A program made the translations under genes and the position numbers. The notes beneath the pieces were generated by a model. The model saw only the letters and a program-made list of their open reading frames with translations. It searched no databases and was not told the origin of the DNA. From contig CAUQHD010000071.1 of assembly GCA_963517805.1 (NCBI GenBank), positions 1 through 7,707 on the forward strand: a DNA stretch of 7,707 bases, written 5' to 3'. This document shows positions 1 to 5,673 of this stretch, one piece after another (position 1 is the first letter of the stretch; each line of letters starts with the position of its first letter). This stretch comes from JABCPE02 sp963517805. Lineage in GTDB: Bacteria; Bacteroidota; Bacteroidia; Flavobacteriales; Weeksellaceae.

Positions 1-1458
1 AAAAGGTTTAAAAAGAGAAAGAAAATGGACTGGTTCAGTGTGTATATGAACGCTCACACAGAGGTGTTTGACCCGCATACCAGCTATTTTTCACCGAAAG
101 ACAAAGAAGATTTTGATACCAGTTTTGCAGGAAAAGTTATCGGAATCGGTGCACAAATTCAGGAGAAAAAAGGAAATCTCTACATGGGACCTTTGGTAGT
201 AGGAGCTCCCGCATGGAAATCCAAACAAATATCCGAAGGAGACAAAATCCTAAAAGTAAAATCTAAGCCCAAAGAGGAATATACCAATGTAGTAGGAATG
301 CTGGTAGATGAGGCGGTAAGACTTATCCGAGGCGAAAAAGGAACAGAAGTAATCCTTGTCCTGCAGAAAAAAGATGGAAGCATAAAAGAAGTGAAACTCA
401 TCCGCGAGGAAGTCTCCATAGAAGACACTTTTGCGAGAAGTGTCATCGTAAATTCACCAAAGGGCGAAAAATATGGATATATCTTCCTACCAAGTTTCAA
501 TGCTGATTTTGATGACCCTGCCGGCGGCAGAAAAGCTTCCGATGATGTAAAAGCAGAAATAAAAAAACTAAAAGCCCAGAATATAAAAGGAATCATCTTA
601 GATGTCCGAAGCAACGGCGGAGGCTCGCTTACAGAAGTAGTTGATATCATGGGACTTTTCGTGAAAGCAGGTCCTGTGGTTCAGGCTAAAGACAGCTACG
701 GAAGAATACAAGTTTTGAAAAGCAGAAGCAATACCCCTATTTGGGACGGCCCTTTGGTAATTATGCAGAGTGAGCTTTCAGCTTCGGCATCGGAGATTTT
801 AGCCGGAGCCATGAAAGACTACGGAAGAGCTGTTGTGGTAGGTTCGCCTCATTCCTATGGAAAAGGGACAGTGCAGAATTTTATAGACATCAATCGTTTT
901 ATCAACACCAGCGAAGACCTTGGTTCTTTGAAAATAACAATTCAGAAATTTTATAGAATCAATGGAAAATCTACCCAGCTGAAAGGAGTAGATGCAGACA
1001 TCCCTATGAATGATTTCTTCTCTTACTCAGAAATTGGTGAAAAATATAGAGATTATGCCCTGCCTTGGGACCAGATTTCTTCTGCAAAATATGAGCCCGT
1101 TGGTTCTTTGAATATCAAATCTCTATTAGAAAACAGCCAAAAAAGATTAGCTAAAAACAGCAATTATCAATTGTTACAAGAATCTGCAAAATGGAGAGAA
1201 AGTTTGGACAAGCAGGAGAAAATCACTCTGAACCAGGCTAAATTCAACCAACTGATGAAGACAAGAAAAGAGCAGATTAAAAAATTCAAGGTTCTTTCTA
1301 AATACGATAACAAGCTGATTTTCACCCTGCACGCTGATGAAGCAGCAAGAACGAAAAAAGATGAAGTTTTTGCGAAAAAGAGTGAAAATTGGATAAAAAA
1401 CTTGAAACGAGACTTTTATCTGCAAGAAACGATGAACATTATCTCAGAAATAAAATAA
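1..1458 (+). CDS. prc: Carboxy-terminal processing (tail-specific) protease, S41A family, 5'-truncated by window edge
   Basis: Serine protease of the Prc/Tsp type, expected in the periplasm, where this family trims or degrades proteins from their C-terminus. The frame is open from base 1 (eight mostly Lys/Arg codons precede the first ATG at 25), and family members carry a long N-terminal region before 'DPHTSYFSP', so the ATG at 25 is an internal Met and the true start lies outside the window. Counting from that Met: the conserved DPHTSYFSP stretch is at 16-24; a PDZ domain covers about 33-128; the S41 protease core covers about 145-330 with LDVRSNGGG at 192-200; the SASASE motif holds the likely nucleophile Ser254 (bases 784-786), and YGKGTVQ holds the general-base Lys280 (862-864). 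A charged helical C-terminal region (about 350-477) matches the DUF3340 domain of Prc. Both catalytic residues are intact, so the enzyme should be active. The mechanosensitive channel gene follows after 6 nt, suggesting co-transcription. The family call is secure; the substrate is unknown. Confidence 0.95.
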   Translation, partial: KRFKKRKKMDWFSVYMNAHTEVFDPHTSYFSPKDKEDFDTSFAGKVIGIGAQIQEKKGNLYMGPLVVGAPAWKSKQISEGDKILKVKSKPKEEYTNVVGMLVDEAVRLIRGEKGTEVILVLQKKDGSIKEVKLIREEVSIEDTFARSVIVNSPKGEKYGYIFLPSFNADFDDPAGGRKASDDVKAEIKKLKAQNIKGIILDVRSNGGGSLTEVVDIMGLFVKAGPVVQAKDSYGRIQVLKSRSNTPIWDGPLVIMQSELSASASEILAGAMKDYGRAVVVGSPHSYGKGTVQNFIDINRFINTSEDLGSLKITIQKFYRINGKSTQLKGVDADIPMNDFFSYSEIGEKYRDYALPWDQISSAKYEPVGSLNIKSLLENSQKRLAKNSNYQLLQESAKWRESLDKQEKITLNQAKFNQLMKTRKEQIKKFKVLSKYDNKLIFTLHADEAARTKKDEVFAKKSENWIKNLKRDFYLQETMNIISEIK

Positions 1459-1464
1459 ATAATT

Positions 1465-2280
1465 ATGAGTTTAAAAGAATTTTTAGAATATCCTATACTT
1501 TCTGTCCATACCTATACGCTGCACATGTATCAGGTAATAGAAGTTGCTGTGGTAATCTGTGTCTCATACATTGTGGAGAAAATTTCTAAAAGGTTTTTTT
1601 ATAGGCATTCATCACAGGCGGACAAAGGAACCAAATATGCTTTTCATAAGATTGTATATTATGGAATCATCATTGTCACTTTCCTAATCATCATGCAGAT
1701 TTTAGGAGTGAATATTTCGCCTATTTTAGTGGGTTCTAGTGCAGTATTGGTAGGGATAGGTCTTGGACTTCAAAACTTGTTTTTAGATTTCATCTCGGGG
1801 GTTATTATTTTATTAGACAAAAGTGTCCGTGTGGGAGATGTCCTTGATATGAACGGCGTAATGGGCAGAGTGGAGCAAATAAGCATGAGAACCACCAAAA
1901 TCCTCACTACAGACCGAAAGACCATTGTTTTTCCTAATTCATACCTTACCAAGGACAAGCTCTCTAATTACTCTTACAATGAGTATCCTAATGCTTTTTA
2001 TATAGAGGTTGGGGTGGATTACAGCACGGACATAAAAACAGCTGAAAACCTCCTTGTAGAAGCAGCAAGAGAAAACCCAGATATTTCCAAAGAACGGGAA
2101 CCCTACATCAGGCTGAATGATTTTGCGGATTCTTCTCTCAATCTTAGACTTTATTTTTTTTCTGATGACCCTTTTCATATTTCCCAAACAAAAAGTGAAA
2201 TAAGAAAGTCTATTTTAGAGAAATTCAGGGCAAATAATATCATCATTCCATATCCTACCTACGATATTCATTCCAAATAA
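1465..2280 (+). CDS. Small-conductance mechanosensitive ion channel, MscS family (271 aa)
   Basis: Inner-membrane channel of the MscS family, which opens under membrane tension to release solutes during hypo-osmotic shock. At 271 residues it is close to E. coli MscS and is a minimal member with three membrane helices: about 19-38, 62-80 and the pore helix 86-117. The pore helix has the small-residue pattern and Gln103. Aligning that Gln with MscS Gln112 puts Val96 and Leu100 at the hydrophobic-gate positions (MscS Leu105/Leu109), Asn104 at the Gly113 hinge and Gly112 at Gly121; this alignment was done by eye. The beta domain (about 120-165, with GDVLDMNGVMGRVEQIS and VFPNSYL) and the C-terminal alpha/beta domain ending in IPYPTYDIH at 261-269 are typical. 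The start at 1465 lies 6 nt after the protease stop, with no clear Shine-Dalgarno sequence, as usual in this phylum. It is probably translated from the protease transcript, and a strong terminator follows directly. Confidence 0.95.
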   Translation: MSLKEFLEYPILSVHTYTLHMYQVIEVAVVICVSYIVEKISKRFFYRHSSQADKGTKYAFHKIVYYGIIIVTFLIIMQILGVNISPILVGSSAVLVGIGLGLQNLFLDFISGVIILLDKSVRVGDVLDMNGVMGRVEQISMRTTKILTTDRKTIVFPNSYLTKDKLSNYSYNEYPNAFYIEVGVDYSTDIKTAENLLVEAARENPDISKEREPYIRLNDFADSSLNLRLYFFSDDPFHISQTKSEIRKSILEKFRANNIIIPYPTYDIHSK

Positions 2281-2319
2281 ACAAAACGGGAAGAAACTTT
2301 TTCTTCCCGTTTTGTTTTT
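2281..2319. terminator. Bidirectional intrinsic terminator between convergent genes
   Basis: A perfect 15-bp inverted repeat: left arm ACAAAACGGGAAGAA (2281-2295), loop 2296-2300, right arm TTCTTCCCGTTTTGT (2301-2315), running into a T-run at 2315-2319 on the plus strand. Read on the minus strand, the hairpin is followed by a T-rich TTTATTTGG. It starts at the base after the channel gene's stop codon and ends at the base before the stop codon of the minus-strand gene, so it should end transcription from both sides. Confidence 0.9.
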
Positions 2320-3849
2320 CTATTCTACCCAATTTGCCAACTCATCTGTATCCGTTCCGTTTGCCAGCGAATACTCATCTATCATTATTTCGCTATTGAA
2401 TTGATTTTTATCTATTTTCACCCTCAATTCTCTATACATGCCTGTTTTATTATACCATTGTTTTATAATCCAATCTCCTTTTCTCTCATAGGTAATATAT
2501 TCTTTTTCAGGACAATAACAATCAATCGTTAATTTCCCCTTCTCTATAAATCCTTCTTTTACAACAACTTTCGGCAATGCTTTTCCTTTATCATCATATG
2601 GAGTAATTTCCGCCGAGAAAGCTCCAAACTCATTGGGATGAGTTACATAAACGAATTTTAAAATATCTTCATTAAAAATCTTCACTTCATAAGCATCTTT
2701 ATTCTCAAGGTATTTCTTTTCAGATGAAATTTTCCCTTTTTTAAAGGTTTTTTCGTTCAACAGCCTTCCTTCTTTATAATTTTGCTCCGAAACAGCATCC
2801 CTCATCATCCCATTATAAGGAGCTCCATCTCTATAAACCAATTTGGCAAATTCTTCACCGTTTTTCTTAGAAATCACTTCTGTAACATCTTGTCCGGTTT
2901 CATCATAGAAAGTTTCGGTAACATAATCTCCATAAATCTGCTCTATTTTCACAAACTTTCCCTTACTATATGTAGTAATAATGGTTTCCGAATCATAGGC
3001 TCCCATAGGAAATACCACTTGTTTCCCATCATAAGGGATTAGTTCTGTTCCTTCCTGTTTATAAGTAAGCTCAGCTATTTTCTTTCCATTTGCATCATAA
3101 GTTTTCTCCCAAGCATTTTTTCCGCTTCTTTTAAACTCTTGTTTCAGCGTTCCATTGTCATGATAAATCTTATTTTCTATCACCTGTCCTTTCTGATATT
3201 TAGCTACGCTTGCCACCCTCATCGGCTGATAGGAATACTCCACGGAAACACCATTCATATCATCATATCCTTTGTAGGAGCCCAAGTATTTTCCTCCCTC
3301 TCCATAGTATTTGGTTTCTTGTTCTTCGTAGCCTTTTTTATAGATAATTTCATAGCGGATGTCCTGCGGAGACTTATCATAATATATTGTTTTTGTCGGT
3401 TCCGAATTTTGAAATGTTGATATCATATTATTAACATTCCCATCCTCTATGTAAGAATAGTAAGTGCCGCTGTAATTATTCCTTCCATCATAAACTATAT
3501 CTTGCAGAAGTTTTCCATTTGCATTGTATAACTTACTCTCACCGAGTAAATTACCATTTTTAAAATTTGAAACCATATCCACCTTTCCATCTGGTAAATA
3601 CCAAGTTACTTTTCCCTCAAAAACCTCTTGATTAGGCGTGTCATCCACTGCCGTTCCCTCCATCTGCAAAACTCCATTAATGTAATAATCCTTTATCAAA
3701 TATAATTCTCCCTGCTTTGCAACTTCTCGGTAATAGGAAGCTTCTTTTTTGTTTTTAATTTCATTCCATTCGCTGTCAAAATAGATGATTTTTTGAGCGT
3801 GGAAACATTGTGATACAACCAATGCCGCTACTACAAAGAAAGTTCTCAT
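2320..3849 (-). CDS. Secreted MORN_2 / YwqK-like repeat protein (509 aa)
   Basis: An exported protein of unknown precise role. Residues 1-18 are a signal peptide ending CFHA before Gln19, a typical flavobacterial signal peptidase I site; the Cys at 15 does not fit a good lipobox. The mature part is a series of short beta-hairpin repeats of the form Y-x-x-(D/N)-G-K-x-x-x-x-x-x-Y/F. They are visible at about 84-96, 107-120, 132-146, 180-192, 228-239, 250-263 and 314-327. This is the pattern of MORN_2 repeats in proteins that databases label 'toxin-antitoxin system YwqK family antitoxin'. The C-terminal about 110 residues (400-509) are less clearly repetitive. There is no LXG-type toxin or other toxin gene beside it, so an antitoxin role is not supported here; a periplasmic or surface scaffold is more plausible, but this is inference. 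It is monocistronic: own promoter box at 3876-3883 and a shared terminator at its 3' end. The ATG at 3847-3849 is chosen because it begins the signal peptide. Confidence 0.85.
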   Translation of the reverse strand: MRTFFVVAALVVSQCFHAQKIIYFDSEWNEIKNKKEASYYREVAKQGELYLIKDYYINGVLQMEGTAVDDTPNQEVFEGKVTWYLPDGKVDMVSNFKNGNLLGESKLYNANGKLLQDIVYDGRNNYSGTYYSYIEDGNVNNMISTFQNSEPTKTIYYDKSPQDIRYEIIYKKGYEEQETKYYGEGGKYLGSYKGYDDMNGVSVEYSYQPMRVASVAKYQKGQVIENKIYHDNGTLKQEFKRSGKNAWEKTYDANGKKIAELTYKQEGTELIPYDGKQVVFPMGAYDSETIITTYSKGKFVKIEQIYGDYVTETFYDETGQDVTEVISKKNGEEFAKLVYRDGAPYNGMMRDAVSEQNYKEGRLLNEKTFKKGKISSEKKYLENKDAYEVKIFNEDILKFVYVTHPNEFGAFSAEITPYDDKGKALPKVVVKEGFIEKGKLTIDCYCPEKEYITYERKGDWIIKQWYNKTGMYRELRVKIDKNQFNSEIMIDEYSLANGTDTDELANWVE

Positions 3850-3875
3850 TTTTCTATTTTTTATTGTTAATTAGC

Positions 3876-3883
3876 CAAATATA
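3876..3883 (-). promoter_or_regulatory. Putative Bacteroidota -7 promoter box for the repeat-protein gene
   Basis: On the minus strand this reads TATATTTG, an exact match to the Bacteroidota housekeeping -7 consensus TAnnTTTG. It lies 26 nt upstream of the ATG, which would give a leader of about 20 nt. No TTG -33 element is seen at the usual spacing, so this is a consensus match only, without mapped transcription data. Confidence 0.55.
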
Positions 3884-3906
3884 GCAAATTAAACATAATT
3901 TTTTTC

Positions 3907-3914
3907 TATTTTTG
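3907..3914 (+). promoter_or_regulatory. Putative Bacteroidota -7 promoter box for the 166-aa gene
   Basis: The plus strand reads TATTTTTG, an exact match to TAnnTTTG, with 17 nt between the box and the ATG at 3932. Predicted transcription would start near 3920, giving a leader of only about 10-12 nt. No clear TTG -33 element is present at the usual spacing. It faces away from the opposite-strand box 23 nt to its left. Confidence 0.5.
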
Positions 3915-3931
3915 CCAAAAATAATTTAAGT

Positions 3932-4432
3932 ATGAAAAAAATATTTGCAGCGTTATTTTTAACGATTACAACAGCGGTTTTCGCACAGCAGTCTTTTACA
4001 GGAGTTGGCGACCAAAGAGCTTATGTAGGAGCTAATTTTCAGGACAAAGGAACGGGTATCTCTGCCGGATATGACTATGGCGTCGGGGAAAGTATATCCA
4101 TCGGTGGGCAGGTAGGGCTTATTCTGAGTGCTAGTAAAATAGATGGTTCTAAGGCTCAGTTCAAGGACAGAATAGACTTAAAAGTAAGATTTAATGCCAA
4201 TTTAGGAAGAGTATTCAATTTTCCTGAACAAATTGACTTCTACCCAGGGCTCAATCTAAGCCTGAAAAACCTGGGAATGCATGCCGGAGTAAGATACTTT
4301 TTCCAGAAAGGATTTGGATTGTATTCCGAAATCAATTTCCCGATTGCAAGATACAAAAGCAGTCCAAAAAATTTTGATTATCTGAACAACCAATTCGCTT
4401 TCCAGATAGGAGCTGCTTTTGATTTGAACTAA
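3932..4432 (+). CDS. Small secreted beta-rich protein, probable outer-membrane barrel (166 aa)
   Basis: A short exported protein of unknown function. Residues 1-18 form a classical signal peptide (MKKIF..., hydrophobic core, VFA before Gln19). The mature 148 residues alternate polar and hydrophobic positions with many Gly and aromatic residues (AYVGANF, GISAGYDYGV, ISIGGQVGLIL, IDLKVRFNANLG, FGLYSEINFPIARY), consistent with about eight antiparallel strands. The last strand, FAFQIGAAFDLN, resembles a C-terminal outer-membrane barrel strand. A small eight-stranded outer-membrane barrel is therefore likely, by inference from pattern alone. It resembles small flavobacterial proteins of the DUF6646 kind, but I cannot confirm that assignment. 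The A-rich leader lacks a strong Shine-Dalgarno sequence. It has its own promoter box upstream and a strong terminator 20 nt downstream, so it is probably mainly expressed as a single gene. Confidence 0.85.
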   Translation: MKKIFAALFLTITTAVFAQQSFTGVGDQRAYVGANFQDKGTGISAGYDYGVGESISIGGQVGLILSASKIDGSKAQFKDRIDLKVRFNANLGRVFNFPEQIDFYPGLNLSLKNLGMHAGVRYFFQKGFGLYSEINFPIARYKSSPKNFDYLNNQFAFQIGAAFDLN

Positions 4433-4451
4433 TCATTTCATTTTAATAATC

Positions 4452-4479
4452 AGGTCTTCCATTTGCGAAGACCTTTTTT
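4452..4479 (+). terminator. Intrinsic terminator after the 166-aa gene, abutting the next start codon
   Basis: Perfect 8-bp stem AGGTCTTC (4452-4459) / GAAGACCT (4467-4474) with a 7-nt loop and a six-T run at 4474-4479. It sits 20 nt after the stop codon at 4430-4432. The following gene's ATG begins at 4483, just 3 nt after the T-run, so the hairpin may also affect expression of that gene. Confidence 0.85.
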
Positions 4480-4482
4480 ATA

Positions 4483-5643
4483 ATGCTGTATTTCAAACCT
4501 TTAAAACTCTCTAAAAGTGAATTACTTATATTCTTGTCCAGCCTTTGTTTTTATGGACTGGCTGCCTTTTGGATGACTTATAATACCCAGCTGGCTCTGC
4601 ATCCTAAGTATATTCACGACTTGTATCTTGGGTTTGACAATGCATTCCAAAACACAAGCGCCGTAAGGCATCCGCTACTGAAAACATTTTGTATTTTTCT
4701 CCAAAAAATCACCGTTTTCGTTTCAAAACCAGAATATTTATTGAATGTAATCTGCTGTTTTTCACTAGCATTGCAGAATTTATTTATTTTCAAATACCTT
4801 ACAAAAATCACCAAACTCCCTCTCTATCAATCGGTTCTGATTATACTTTTTTACTCTGGTTTCAACTCCAATTTTATTCTGAGTTTCACCTTTGAAAGTT
4901 ATGTTTTCAGCACAATGCTGCTTCCTATATTCTTTTATTTCAATGCTTTATATCAAGACAAAAAGAACATTTCTGTTTATCTATTTTCGTTTTTAATTGG
5001 CGGAATCACCATTACCAACGGACTGAAAGTCCTCGTAGTTTCCTTTTACAAAAAACCGAAAATTTTATTAAGAAACTTATTCATTTTAAACATTTTAGCG
5101 GGATTTATTTTTTTAATATTCAAAGATTTTATCCAAAATTCTATTCTGCACAGCATGCAGTTCCTAAAATCAGGAACAAGCTATTTATCAGACATATACT
5201 ACTTATTTTTGGGCGGTTCTGTGGTTTTTCCAAAACTGGAAATAGAAAATCTGATTTACGAAAACTCTGACAGCATAAACACGATAACAGGAAAATATCC
5301 CGATTTTTTATCCCTAAAAACGCTCATCATTGCCAATGTATTGTTTCTGCTTATTTTAGCTGTCAAAAAGAACTTTAAAAATACTTTTCTGCAAGTTTTG
5401 CTTATTTCTTTCAGTGTTGATGTGATTATTCACTGCGTATTCCGTTTGGGACTGAATGAAGCCCATATCTTCGGCGGAAATTTCATTTTTATCTATCCTC
5501 TTATTTTAGGCTATTTACTGAAAAACAACACCAATAAAGCACTGACAATCAATATTATTATTCTTACCTTCCTTATCTATTTTGTTAATTTAAAGGACTG
5601 GCTCTTTATTCTAGAATTCGGAAAAACATTTTATCCAAAATAA
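4483..5643 (+). CDS. Polytopic membrane protein of unknown function, possibly GT-C-like / DUF6080-type (386 aa)
   Basis: An integral inner-membrane protein with about 10-11 hydrophobic segments, roughly 13-31, 62-80, 85-103, 113-135, 141-155, 164-184, 194-213, 278-295, 301-320, 334-347 and 354-371. A polar loop after the first helix carries HDLYLGFDNAF (44-54, with Asp46 and Asp52) and RHP (62-64). Other conserved-looking polar spots are FESY (137-140), TNG (178-180) and EAHIFGGN (326-333). Many helices with an acidic first external loop recall GT-C glycosyltransferases that use lipid-linked sugars, and the general look resembles Bacteroidota DUF6080 proteins. Both are impressions, not proof. 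The ATG at 4483 is the first possible start: an in-frame stop lies at 4447-4449, and the next Met (residue 31) would remove helix 1. The start is almost fused to the upstream terminator and no Shine-Dalgarno sequence is visible, so expression may rely on read-through or a promoter inside the hairpin region. It is flanked by unrelated genes, with no polysaccharide cluster in view. Confidence 0.8.
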   Translation: MLYFKPLKLSKSELLIFLSSLCFYGLAAFWMTYNTQLALHPKYIHDLYLGFDNAFQNTSAVRHPLLKTFCIFLQKITVFVSKPEYLLNVICCFSLALQNLFIFKYLTKITKLPLYQSVLIILFYSGFNSNFILSFTFESYVFSTMLLPIFFYFNALYQDKKNISVYLFSFLIGGITITNGLKVLVVSFYKKPKILLRNLFILNILAGFIFLIFKDFIQNSILHSMQFLKSGTSYLSDIYYLFLGGSVVFPKLEIENLIYENSDSINTITGKYPDFLSLKTLIIANVLFLLILAVKKNFKNTFLQVLLISFSVDVIIHCVFRLGLNEAHIFGGNFIFIYPLILGYLLKNNTNKALTINIIILTFLIYFVNLKDWLFILEFGKTFYPK

Positions 5644-5671
5644 AAGCCCTACTCCGCAGAGTAAGGCTTTT
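5642..5671. terminator. Bidirectional terminator between convergent genes
   Basis: Inverted repeat AAAAGCCCTACTC (5642-5654) / GAGTAAGGCTTTT (5659-5671): 13 pairs with one C-A mismatch and a CGCA loop. It overlaps the TAA stop of the plus-strand membrane gene (5641-5643) and ends 2 nt before the TAA stop of the minus-strand receptor gene (complement of 5674-5676). Each side has a U-rich tail (TTTT on plus; TTTTATTTTGG on minus), so it can serve both genes. Confidence 0.85.
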
Positions 5672-5673
5672 GC

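Noticed and set aside
25..27. ATG at 25 as the start of the protease
   Set aside because: The frame is open to base 1 and the family has a long N-terminal region before DPHTSYFSP, so this is an internal Met of a gene cut by the window.
180..650. A 156-codon open frame on the minus strand inside the protease gene
   Set aside because: It lies wholly antisense to strongly conserved PDZ and S41 coding sequence, and its Ser/Phe/Thr-rich translation has no domain character; it is a shadow frame.
844..864. One extra residue between the S41 catalytic Ser and Lys compared with E. coli Prc (26 instead of 25 apart)
   Set aside because: As far as I recall, Bacteroidota Prc proteins often have this slightly longer loop before YGKGTVQ, so it looks like a lineage norm rather than a defect.
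1174..1425. An 83-codon minus-strand frame opposite the protease C-terminal domain
   Set aside because: The Phe/Leu-rich translation is the complement of a Lys/Glu-rich coding region, a usual artefact in AT-rich genes.
1389..1589. A 66-codon plus-strand frame bridging the protease and channel genes
   Set aside because: It overlaps the end of the protease and the first helix of the channel in another frame, and both of those are clear family members; its translation is not protein-like.
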